Shown here one piece after another: positions 26,256 through 34,511 of a DNA stretch of 64,000 nt; positions within the stretch are counted from its first letter, which is position 1, and every line of letters starts with the position of its first letter. Below the pieces are notes generated by a model. The model searched no databases, was not told where the DNA came from, and saw only the letters and a program-made list of their open reading frames with translations. The position numbers were made by a program, and so were the translations under genes. The DNA is from Mariniphaga anaerophila (GTDB lineage: Bacteria; Bacteroidota; Bacteroidia; Bacteroidales; Prolixibacteraceae). The DNA is taken from positions 135,555 to 199,554 of the forward strand of contig NZ_FQUM01000007.1 of the NCBI RefSeq assembly GCF_900129025.1. Reading direction: 5' to 3'.

Positions 26256-28658
26256 ATGCGAAAAACAGTTATTGCCTTGCTGCTAATCATTCAATGTTTT
26301 TGGGTGTATGCACAGAATCTGACAATAAGCGGATATGTCAGGGACAAACACACCGGCGAGAGCCTTATTAATGCCAATGTTTACGAAAAGGAATCCATGA
26401 AAGGAACCATCACAAACGAATATGGTTTTTTCAGCCTTTCTCTGAGTCCCGGTGAAAAAACCATCGTTTTCTCCTACGTTGGTTACACCAAAGAAGAACT
26501 GAACGTTAATTTGCAAAACGATTCCAGCATTGTTGTAGAACTGGAGTTGATGAAAGAACTGCACGAAGTAAAAGTCTACGGCAGCGAAGCGTCTAAAGTA
26601 AAGAGAACGCAAATGAGTATGGTGGAAATACCAACTACCACATTGGCAAAAGTTCCTCTTTTACTTGGCGAACCCGATGTGCTGAAAGTTATTCAGTTGC
26701 TTCCGGGAGTGCAGTCTGGTACAGAAGGCACCAGTGGAATTTATGTTCGGGGTGGCGGCCCCGATCAAAACCTGTTTTTGCTCGATGGGGTTCCCGTGTA
26801 CAACGCCAACCATCTTTTCGGGTTCTTCTCGGTATTTAATCCGAGTGCCGTAAAAACAGTAAAACTTTACAAAGGAGGTTTTCCGGCGCGCTTTGGCGGG
26901 CGGCTTTCGTCGGTTATCGATATTCGCATGAAAGAAGGAAATACCAAAGAGTTTAAAGGTGAATTTTCGGTGGGGCTCATTTCGTCGCGGTTTTCACTGG
27001 AGGGGCCAATTGTTAAAGATAAAACTTCGTTTATTGTTTCAGGAAGAAGAACATATCTGGATTTGCTGGCTCGGCCGGTTATGAAAATTGTAAACAAAAA
27101 CACCGATGGTTACGATTATACGGGAGGTTACTATTTTTACGACCTCAACGCCAAAATAAACCATATTTTTTCGGACAGGAGCAGGCTCTATTTTTCGTCG
27201 TACCTGGGGCTGGACAAAGCTTATTCTGTGGAAGAAGGATACTATGTGGAGGAGTATGTCAGGTACAACGACCGGTCTGAATCGGGTCTGAAATGGGGAA
27301 ACATAACCAATGCTTTGCGTTGGAATTACGTGTTCGGATCGAAACTCTTCAGCAATGTTACGCTAACTTACAGCAAGTATAATTTTAATGTGGGAAGCGA
27401 ATCGTTAACGGTGAACACCCGCGATAACGAGAAAAGAGAAGATATTTTCGATTACAATTCGGGTATTGAAGATTTTGCAGGCCGAATCGATTTCGACTAT
27501 TTTCCTTCGGCCCGGCACTCGGTGAAAATGGGGATTGGCGCTATTCATCACACGTTTAGTCCCGGTGTAAACCATTATAATTTTACTGATGACAGCGATT
27601 CTGCGGCGCCATCTGATACTACCTTCGGAAACAAAAACATTGCGGCAAGCGAAATCCGCATGTACGGAGAAGATGTTTTTGATATTTCTGAAAAGTTTCA
27701 GATGAATGTTGGGGCGCACTTTTCATTTTTTAATGTTCAGGGAAGAAACTACACCTCGTTTGAGCCGCGTGCATCGTTGCGTTTTCTCGGTTCAGAAAAA
27801 TGGTCGTTAAAAGCTTCGTACGCTCAAATGAGCCAGTACATCCACTTGCTTACCACTTCAACAATTAGTTTGCCTACAGACTTGTGGCTTCCGGCTACCA
27901 AAAACGTGAAGCCCCAGATGTCGCACCAGGTGGCAGTGGGCGCATTTTACAAATTGCCAAAGGGGTTTGATTTATCTGCCGAGTTGTTTTATAAGGATAT
28001 GAACAACCTGATTGAATACAAGGAAGGCGCTTCTTTTTCGGGAGTAGCAGAAGGATGGGAATCGAAAATTGAAACCGGCAGAGGCTGGGCTTACGGCCTG
28101 GAAGTGATGTTGGAAAAGAACATAGGAAAAACCACCGGCTGGATTGGCTATACGTTATCGAAGTCAGAACGAAAATTTGAAAATCTGAATTTCGGAAAAG
28201 CTTTTCCGGCAAAATACGACCGCCGCCACGATGTTAGTCTGGTTCTTACCCACCGCTTTTCCGACAAAATTGATGTTGGAGCTACCTGGGTTTACGGAAC
28301 CGGCAACGCAGTTACGCTTGGTCAACAAACATACGCTGCTGGGTCTACTGGATTTTCGCGTTGGGGCGTGTCAGAAATTCAGTATTACGGAGGACGAAAC
28401 AATTACCGCATGCCTGCCTACCACCGGTTAGACGTGGGAGTTAATTTTCATAAACAGAAAAAGCACGGAATCAGAACCTGGTCGTTAGGAGTTTACAACG
28501 CCTATAGCCGTCAAAATCCGTTTTATCTTTTCTGGGGGCACAACAGCAAAAGCGGGTACAACGAGCAAGGGAAGTACTACGAAACATCCGAAACAGCACT
28601 GAAACAACTGAGCCTGTTTCCTTTGATACCTTCTGTTTCATACACTTTTAAGTTTTAA
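26256..28658 (+). CDS. TonB-dependent outer membrane receptor
   Basis: The protein has 800 residues with a signal peptide ending VYAQ. Residues about 22-105 are a carboxypeptidase-regulatory-like beta domain (ISGYVRDKHTGESLINANV). The plug follows with PDVLKVIQLLPGVQSG and IYVRGGGPDQNLFLLDGVPVYN split across 145-190, then a beta-barrel ending in VSYTFKF with a C-terminal aromatic. It imports an unknown ligand with TonB energy. It pairs with the DUF4249 gene 4 bp downstream, a frequent Bacteroidota arrangement. It is not a SusC-type protein. Confidence 0.93.
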   Translation: MRKTVIALLLIIQCFWVYAQNLTISGYVRDKHTGESLINANVYEKESMKGTITNEYGFFSLSLSPGEKTIVFSYVGYTKEELNVNLQNDSSIVVELELMKELHEVKVYGSEASKVKRTQMSMVEIPTTTLAKVPLLLGEPDVLKVIQLLPGVQSGTEGTSGIYVRGGGPDQNLFLLDGVPVYNANHLFGFFSVFNPSAVKTVKLYKGGFPARFGGRLSSVIDIRMKEGNTKEFKGEFSVGLISSRFSLEGPIVKDKTSFIVSGRRTYLDLLARPVMKIVNKNTDGYDYTGGYYFYDLNAKINHIFSDRSRLYFSSYLGLDKAYSVEEGYYVEEYVRYNDRSESGLKWGNITNALRWNYVFGSKLFSNVTLTYSKYNFNVGSESLTVNTRDNEKREDIFDYNSGIEDFAGRIDFDYFPSARHSVKMGIGAIHHTFSPGVNHYNFTDDSDSAAPSDTTFGNKNIAASEIRMYGEDVFDISEKFQMNVGAHFSFFNVQGRNYTSFEPRASLRFLGSEKWSLKASYAQMSQYIHLLTTSTISLPTDLWLPATKNVKPQMSHQVAVGAFYKLPKGFDLSAELFYKDMNNLIEYKEGASFSGVAEGWESKIETGRGWAYGLEVMLEKNIGKTTGWIGYTLSKSERKFENLNFGKAFPAKYDRRHDVSLVLTHRFSDKIDVGATWVYGTGNAVTLGQQTYAAGSTGFSRWGVSEIQYYGGRNNYRMPAYHRLDVGVNFHKQKKHGIRTWSLGVYNAYSRQNPFYLFWGHNSKSGYNEQGKYYETSETALKQLSLFPLIPSVSYTFKF

Positions 28659-28662
28659 GGCA

Positions 28663-29805
28663 ATGAAAAACGCAAGTAAAATAATATTGGTTTTCCTTTC
28701 TGTGGTTCTTTTTTCGTGTGAAAAAACAATAGAATTTAAGGAGAAAGATGCGCGCCCGATGATTGTTGTTAACGCTGTCATTGTCCCGGGAAACGAGTTC
28801 AGGGTAAATATCAGCAAAAGCAGGCATATTCTTGAAAAAAGCATTTACTACGAAGCGCTCGAAAATGCCGAGGTAAGCTTGTACGAAAACGGTTCTTTTG
28901 TTTCTGAACTAGCGTTTTTCAGTAATAAAGATACCACCTACGAATACTTTGATTACGGCTCGAAGAAGGAGCACATTTTTGAAAACGGATATTATTACGA
29001 GCCCGATTTGGAGGTGAAAGAGGGTGCAACGTACCGGCTGGAAGTATCGCACGAAGGTTTCTCCCCAGTGTCGTGCGAAACCACCGTGCCAATTCCGGTG
29101 GAGCTTGGCAATTTTGTTGGCCAACTGGAAAAAGCTCCGCAGCAGTATTCCAATAATACTTACGAAGCGAAAATGAATTTGGAGATAGTGGATCCGGTTG
29201 ATGAAGATAATTATTACCGGATTGGCATTAGCAAAGAAAGGGGAATAGAACTCTATTTTAGAAAAAAAGGCGGTTATTATTACGATTATAGCGGCTATGG
29301 TGGTGGTTATGGCGGTGGAGAAGTCGATCCGGAATCTGTTACTCCAACTGACACAATAGTTGAAGAAGCCGAATTCTCCAACTATATTTACTCCACGGAT
29401 CCTGTGTTAAGTGCCTATCGGAATGCGGATATTATTGGTACAACCGACGATGCTATCGGCCTTTTTTCCGACGAGTTATTTAGTAAAGAAGTTTACAATT
29501 TGTCTTTTTATGCGCTAACCAGAAAGAAAACTTTTTTCGAGTACGGAGAGTATTTTAAAGTCAGTGCATTTGTTCAGTGCCTGTCAAAAGAACTATTTCT
29601 TTATTCCCGTTCTTTTGACCAACACAGCATGGTTTCCGACAACCCGTTTGCAGAGCCTGTTCCGGTTTATTCGAATATTGAGGGCGGCCTGGGAATTTTT
29701 GGTTCGCTGGTAATTTCTTCAAAAAGCTTATATATTGGCGACTATCCGGTTGAGGGGAAAACCTATATTGACGATGAAACTTTTAGAGAATTGTATAAGT
29801 TTTAA
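28663..29805 (+). CDS. DUF4249 family lipoprotein
   Basis: The protein has 380 residues; signal peptide with lipobox LFSC (Cys about 19) followed by EKTIEF. The DUF4249 body is beta-rich, beginning IVVNAVIVPGNEFRVNISKS. Around residues 205-222 lies an unusual Tyr/Gly-rich stretch (YYYDYSGYGGGYGGG) that looks like an exposed loop. The start lies 4 bp after the TonB receptor stop, so it is cotranscribed and probably the receptor's surface partner. Ligand unknown. Confidence 0.88.
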   Translation: MKNASKIILVFLSVVLFSCEKTIEFKEKDARPMIVVNAVIVPGNEFRVNISKSRHILEKSIYYEALENAEVSLYENGSFVSELAFFSNKDTTYEYFDYGSKKEHIFENGYYYEPDLEVKEGATYRLEVSHEGFSPVSCETTVPIPVELGNFVGQLEKAPQQYSNNTYEAKMNLEIVDPVDEDNYYRIGISKERGIELYFRKKGGYYYDYSGYGGGYGGGEVDPESVTPTDTIVEEAEFSNYIYSTDPVLSAYRNADIIGTTDDAIGLFSDELFSKEVYNLSFYALTRKKTFFEYGEYFKVSAFVQCLSKELFLYSRSFDQHSMVSDNPFAEPVPVYSNIEGGLGIFGSLVISSKSLYIGDYPVEGKTYIDDETFRELYKF

Positions 29806-29816
29806 TGGTTCCCCGC

Positions 29817-30824
29817 CTATTCCGGGTAATATCCGGAGTCGTTTAAAATTTGCTGGTAGTTGGTGTTTTTCATGAGCTCGGGCAGTGTTATTTCTTTGTG
29901 CTTTTTCATGTACTGCCTAACAATTTGCCAGCCAATCCAAACGCCACTTCGTCCCGGCGATTCAATAGGAAACCCGGTGGTATAAGGTCCGTCGTTAATA
30001 AACCGCAAAATGTCCATTCGTTTGTTGGAATACAGCATTTTCTTTTCAATCAGAAAATTCCACATCTGCGCTTCGTTGTTTTTGCACCATTGCAATTGCT
30101 CGGCGTTGTAGCCAATTTTCAGTGAATCGTGCATTTCCGGCAGGAGGGCGTCGGTAAAATACATTAGTTTGCCCTGGTAAACAATATGGTCGAGTATTGT
30201 GGTAGCCGTTCCGTTCTCGTTAAACTCGGTTAATCCCCAGGCGTAGGCAACGTCTGAAACCAGTTTTTGCGGGTGCATGTTTTTTATTTTATAAAGCGGC
30301 ACATTACTCAACTGCTTGTAATAACTGCAATCCTGTCCTAAGTATTTGTCGAGGCTGATGCCGATAATATTTTCGGCAGTAACAACAGATTGGTTGAAAC
30401 CCGATATCATGGTGAAAATGGAAGGAAGCTCTTTCTCGGGAAAATGAAACTGGTAATATTTAAATGCTTTTACCAGCGCTTTTTTTGTCGGCTCAAAATC
30501 TGAAAATTTTTTGTCAGCAAGAGCTTTAACATTCACAATCATCGTATCGGTAAGAAATTCGCCCATACCTTCCGAAAAATGTTCTTCGGTGAGTCCACCC
30601 AGCCCAATCACTCTCCAGGTAAACAAATCAAAAAAATCCGGGTGCAGGTTTCGGAGTTCTGTCAATTCGGCCAGCGTGTCCTGCATGGGCAGTTCAAAAA
30701 GCTGCTGATCAAACCGTACAATTTCCACTTCGTTTTCAATCCCGGAAATGTCTACTTTCAGCGGGTTTCTGTTGCAAGAGATGAGAGCAACCGCCAGAAA
30801 GAAGAAATATGTTATGTGTTTCAT
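29817..30824 (-). CDS. gldB: GldB-like lipoprotein
   Basis: The protein has 335 residues; signal peptide with lipobox ALISC (Cys about 17). The body carries GldB features: VEIVRFDQQLF near the start, DLFTWRVIGLGG, SGFNQSVV, ISLDKYLGQDCSYY, and near the end IESPGRSGVWIGWQIVRQYMKK. GldB is an inner-membrane or periplasmic lipoprotein linked to gliding and type IX secretion in Flavobacteria. It is divergent from nadE, a neighbourhood also seen in flavobacteria. Presence of T9SS cargo in the window makes a secretion role sensible. Confidence 0.88.
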   Translation of the reverse strand: MKHITYFFFLAVALISCNRNPLKVDISGIENEVEIVRFDQQLFELPMQDTLAELTELRNLHPDFFDLFTWRVIGLGGLTEEHFSEGMGEFLTDTMIVNVKALADKKFSDFEPTKKALVKAFKYYQFHFPEKELPSIFTMISGFNQSVVTAENIIGISLDKYLGQDCSYYKQLSNVPLYKIKNMHPQKLVSDVAYAWGLTEFNENGTATTILDHIVYQGKLMYFTDALLPEMHDSLKIGYNAEQLQWCKNNEAQMWNFLIEKKMLYSNKRMDILRFINDGPYTTGFPIESPGRSGVWIGWQIVRQYMKKHKEITLPELMKNTNYQQILNDSGYYPE

Positions 30825-30882
30825 TTAATGATTATTATTCTTTTTAATACGCACTGCGCTATTTTTTATTGCGAAATTGGCT

Positions 30883-30917
30883 CAAAAATAAGACATTTGC
30901 ACATTAATCAAGACAAA
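30883..30917 (-). promoter_or_regulatory. Promoter of gldB
   Basis: On the - strand TTTG (30917-30914) and TATTTTTG (30890-30883) are 23 bp apart, giving a leader of about 50 nt. Confidence 0.55.
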
Positions 30918-30967
30918 TACCGGCAAGCTAAAACTTGAACGTTTTACTTTTAATCTGAAAATGCTTT

Positions 30968-32611
30968 ATGAAAGTTGCACTGGCTCAGTTGAACTATATT
31001 ATCGGCGACTTTGACGGGAATGCCGCAAAAATGATCGAAACCATCGAACGGGCAAAAACAGAGGGAGCCGACCTTGTTGTTTTTTCCGAGTTGTCGGTTA
31101 CCGGTTACTATCCGCACGATTTGCTCGAAAAAAAGGAATTTATTCGGAAAGCAGAAGAAACGGTTAAGCGGATTGCCGAAGCGTGTTGCGGAATTGCAGC
31201 CATTGTTGGCGCTCCCCGTATAAACGAAAATGACCGCGGTAAAACATTGTTCAATTCGGCTTTTTTTCTTGCTGATGGAGGTGTGCGCTCGGTACACAAC
31301 AAAACATTGTTGCCTACTTACGACATTTTTGACGAGTACCGTCATTTTGAGCCCAATCGCGACTTTAATGTTGTTGAATATCAGAATGAACGTATTGCAA
31401 TTACCATTTGCGAAGATTTGTGGGACGAACAGCCTACGGCCAACGAGTTTGGTAAAAACAAACTTTACCAGGTTTCGCCAATGGAAGAGCTGGCAAAACT
31501 CAATCCTGATTTTGTGGTGAATATTTCGGCATCGCCTTTTTCGTACAACCAGGAAAACTGGCGGAAAGATGTGTTGGTGAATAAAGCAAAAAAATTCAGT
31601 TTGCCCATTTTTTATGTAAATCAAACCGGAGCACAAACAGAGTTGATTTTCGACGGAGGCTCTGTTTTTATTGATAAATCAGGTGAAATAGTAAAAGAAC
31701 TCAACTATTTCGAAGAAGATTATCTGATTGTGGATACCGCTAATCCGGGGGCGAGGAAGTTGCAGCCAGAAACAAATCACATCGAAAAAATACATGATGC
31801 GTTGGTTTTAGGTATTCGGGACTATTTTCTGAAAATGGGTTTCAGACAGGCAACACTCGGGCTTTCCGGAGGAATAGATTCTGCCGTTACTCTGGTGCTG
31901 GCAGAACGCGCTTTGGGCGCAGAAAATGTACGCGTGTTGTTGTTGCCTTCCAAATACTCGTCTGACCACAGTGTGGAAGATGCCCGGCAATTGGCGGAAA
32001 ATCTGGAAATCAGGTACGATGTTGTGAATATTCAGAAAGCAGTTGATGCGTTTGAAAACGAGCTTGCTCCTCAGTTTAAAGGGACTGCTTCGGGAATTGC
32101 AGAAGAGAACATTCAGGCCCGTGCGCGGGGAATTTACCTGATGGCAATCTCCAATAAATTTGGACATATTTTGCTGAATACCACCAATAAAAGTGAGTGC
32201 GCCGTGGGTTACGGAACGCTTTACGGCGATATGAACGGCGGGCTGGCGGTTTTGGGCGATGTGTACAAAACCGATGTGTTTGCAATGGCCAGGTTCATGA
32301 ATAAAGAGCGGGAAATTATTCCCGAAAACACCATCGTAAAACCGCCCTCGGCCGAGCTGCGTCCCGATCAGAAAGATACCGACTCACTTCCCGAGTATGC
32401 CGTGCTCGACGAAATACTATTCAGTTTTATCGAACAGAACCTTTCTCCGGCCGAGATTGTGAATAAAGGATTTGACCCTGAAATGGTGAAAAAAGTTATT
32501 CGCATGGTAAATACAAATGAATATAAACGGTTTCAGGCAGCACCTATTTTACGTGTAAGTTCTAAGGCATTTGGGTTCGGCAGAAAAATGCCGCTGGTAG
32601 CCAGATATTAA
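30968..32611 (+). CDS. nadE: Glutamine-dependent NAD+ synthase
   Basis: The protein has 547 residues. The N-terminal nitrilase-type glutaminase domain (about 1-265) has E in SELSVTGYYPHDL, K in HNKTLLPTYDIFDE and nucleophile C148 in ITICEDLW. The C-terminal synthetase domain (about 275-547) has the PP-loop LSGGIDSAV (299-307) and NTTNKSE. It amidates deamido-NAD with ammonia from glutamine. An ECF sigma gene follows 23 bp later, so some read-through into the glycan locus is possible. Confidence 0.96.
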   Translation: MKVALAQLNYIIGDFDGNAAKMIETIERAKTEGADLVVFSELSVTGYYPHDLLEKKEFIRKAEETVKRIAEACCGIAAIVGAPRINENDRGKTLFNSAFFLADGGVRSVHNKTLLPTYDIFDEYRHFEPNRDFNVVEYQNERIAITICEDLWDEQPTANEFGKNKLYQVSPMEELAKLNPDFVVNISASPFSYNQENWRKDVLVNKAKKFSLPIFYVNQTGAQTELIFDGGSVFIDKSGEIVKELNYFEEDYLIVDTANPGARKLQPETNHIEKIHDALVLGIRDYFLKMGFRQATLGLSGGIDSAVTLVLAERALGAENVRVLLLPSKYSSDHSVEDARQLAENLEIRYDVVNIQKAVDAFENELAPQFKGTASGIAEENIQARARGIYLMAISNKFGHILLNTTNKSECAVGYGTLYGDMNGGLAVLGDVYKTDVFAMARFMNKEREIIPENTIVKPPSAELRPDQKDTDSLPEYAVLDEILFSFIEQNLSPAEIVNKGFDPEMVKKVIRMVNTNEYKRFQAAPILRVSSKAFGFGRKMPLVARY

Positions 32612-32634
32612 TCTTTTTTCTTACTTTTATAGCA

Positions 32635-33207
32635 ATGTCTGTTATAAAAGGGATTAAGGAAGAAACCCTGATACTGCGGCTTGTTAGCGGCGACCAGACT
32701 GCCTTTGAATTACTGTTTCGTTTTTATTATCCTGGCCTGGTGATATTCGCTTCTCGAATTGTTTTAGACAGAGATGAGGCGGAAGAAATTGTCCAGAATT
32801 TTTTTGTAAAACTGTGGTCTGACAGAAAAAGAATCAGAAAATCTGAAACCCTGAAAAGCTACTTTTTTGCGTGTGTGAAAAACCACGCATTGAATCATCT
32901 AAAAAGGGAGAAAATAAGCGAACGGGTTCGAAATGAACTTCGAAAAATGATTGAAACGGATCGGCTGTATCAGCCCGATGTTTTTGTAGAATCTGAATTG
33001 CAGCACCGCATAAAATCGGCTTTTGAAAAATTGCCGCCCCGCACCAACGAAATTTTTACATTAAGCCGGTTTAACGGGCTTTCTAATCAGCAAATAGCCG
33101 AACAACTTCAAATTTCCAAAAGAACCGTGGAAACTCAAATTTCCAATGCGTTGAAATTGCTGAGGGAGGAATTGAAAGACTTTATGTTTATTCTTATGTT
33201 GTTCTGA
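32635..33207 (+). CDS. ECF sigma factor of the sulfated-glycan locus
   Basis: The protein has 190 residues. Region 2 is visible in ALNELLFRFYYPGL-like positions (FELLFRFYYPGLVIFA, DEAEEIVQNFFVKLW) and region 4 in LPPRTNEIFTLSRFNGLSNQQIAEQLQISKRTVETQISNALK. This is the Bacteroidota FecI-like type. It is followed by FecR and a SusC with STN domain, the classic three-part trans-envelope circuit, and is expected to transcribe the locus when the anti-sigma factor releases it. Confidence 0.93.
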   Translation: MSVIKGIKEETLILRLVSGDQTAFELLFRFYYPGLVIFASRIVLDRDEAEEIVQNFFVKLWSDRKRIRKSETLKSYFFACVKNHALNHLKREKISERVRNELRKMIETDRLYQPDVFVESELQHRIKSAFEKLPPRTNEIFTLSRFNGLSNQQIAEQLQISKRTVETQISNALKLLREELKDFMFILMLF

Positions 33208-33322
33208 AAAGAAAACATTTTTCAGAATTCTATTACGCCTGATTTTATTGACCTGTAGTCTGTTGATTCAAAAAAAAGTTTTTTTTTCTACGTGTTTTTT
33301 TTGTCTCGGTTGTACTATTAAT

Positions 33323-33345
33323 AAACCAACTGAAAATTGGTTTTT
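33323..33345 (+). other. Weak hairpin between sigma and anti-sigma genes
   Basis: AAACCAA/TTGGTTT, a 7-bp stem with 7-nt loop, is followed by two further T residues. It may partly terminate sigma-factor transcripts, but the stem is A/T-heavy. Confidence 0.3.
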
Positions 33346-33363
33346 GAAATAGCAAAATACCGA

Positions 33364-34383
33364 ATGAAAGAACAAAATCATAAAATGAACGCTGAATCTG
33401 AACTGGAAAAGTTTATTAAATCCAGGGCCGGATTGTCGTCTTTTGACAGGAAGCTGGAGGCAGCAAAGCTTATTAACCACACAAATTCTGTGGATGTTGA
33501 AACAGCCTGCAAAAAAGTAAGTAGTAAAATCAGCGGTACGAAAGCGTCCCGTTCGTTTTTTACTGCATTAACCCGGGTTGCGGCAATACTCACTTTGCCG
33601 TTGCTGGCTTTTGCCGTTTGGAGCCTGTTTTTTCAGGAAGAGCAATCGGAAGAGCCGGTTCTGTTGGTGCAGAACGAAATTACCTGGCAGGAAATTTACA
33701 GTCCGCTGGGGATGCGTTCGTTTGTGGTTTTACCCGACGGAACCAATCTTTGGTTAAACGCCGGCAGCCGGTTACGCTACGGAATTCCGTTTACCCGCGA
33801 ACGACGGGAGGTAGAGCTTTCCGGAGAAGCTTTTATTGACGTGAAAGAAAATGAGCAATCGCCTTTTGTTGTGAAAGCCCAAAATGCCGAAGTTGAGGTG
33901 TTAGGAACGCAGTTTAATGTGAATGCTTATTCGGATGCCGAGCAGATTCAGGTGGCGCTGAAAGAAGGAAAAGTGAAGTTTCTGTTCGACGGGGATTCGG
34001 GGGCGAAAAAATATTGTGAACTCAATCCAAACGACCTGTTGGCATTCAATAAAAAAAGCAAAACAGTAACCCGGGCAAACACCAATATTGAAAAGTACAT
34101 TGCCTGGCATCAGAACATAATGATACTTGACGATACGCCAATGACAGAAGTAGCCAGATTAATGGAACGGTGGTACGGCGTGAAGGTTATTATTAAAGAT
34201 GAGAGCATAAAAAAATACCGGTTTACAACCGTTTTCGATAACGAACCGCTTTTTAGGGTGCTGGAGCTGCTGGAGCTGAGTTCGCCCAAAATAAAAACAA
34301 CTTACATTCCCGGCAAACCGGATGACGAAACCAAAAAACTATCTCAATCAATAGTAACCATAACTAAAAATAAACGCTTATGA
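33364..34383 (+). CDS. FecR-type anti-sigma factor
   Basis: The protein has 339 residues from the ATG at 33364 (the open frame extends to a TTG at 33337; ATG at 33385 is an alternative). A cytoplasmic sigma-binding part of about 65 residues precedes one transmembrane helix (VAAILTLPLLAFAVWSLFF). The periplasmic FecR domain follows, with LPDGTNLWLNAGSRLRY, VELSGEAFIDV and VEVLGTQFNVNAY, then a DUF4974 domain (AWHQNIMILDDTPMTEVARLMERWYGV). It should sense the STN domain of the SusC downstream and control the sigma factor upstream. Confidence 0.93.
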   Translation: MKEQNHKMNAESELEKFIKSRAGLSSFDRKLEAAKLINHTNSVDVETACKKVSSKISGTKASRSFFTALTRVAAILTLPLLAFAVWSLFFQEEQSEEPVLLVQNEITWQEIYSPLGMRSFVVLPDGTNLWLNAGSRLRYGIPFTRERREVELSGEAFIDVKENEQSPFVVKAQNAEVEVLGTQFNVNAYSDAEQIQVALKEGKVKFLFDGDSGAKKYCELNPNDLLAFNKKSKTVTRANTNIEKYIAWHQNIMILDDTPMTEVARLMERWYGVKVIIKDESIKKYRFTTVFDNEPLFRVLELLELSSPKIKTTYIPGKPDDETKKLSQSIVTITKNKRL

Positions 34384-34419
34384 GAAATTAATTCCGAGAG
34401 TCTGTTTCTTATTAAGAGA

Positions 34420-34446
34420 GAAGGAAGCGCTACCAACACTTCCTTC
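34420..34446 (+). other. Stem-loop in the SusC leader
   Basis: GAAGGAAG and CTTCCTTC form a perfect 8-bp stem with an 11-nt loop, between the anti-sigma stop and the SusC start, with no T run. It may be an mRNA processing or stability element. Confidence 0.35.
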
Positions 34447-34511
34447 CGTCTTTACCGGAATCACCCGGTGAAAATCTTAAATCATATTCTAATTTAAAAC
34501 AGTGTAAAACT

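Noticed and set aside
30950-31636. 228-residue open frame on the - strand
   Set aside because: It lies antisense inside nadE, whose domains and catalytic residues are clear, and is rich in Cys/Phe/Asn of shadow type.
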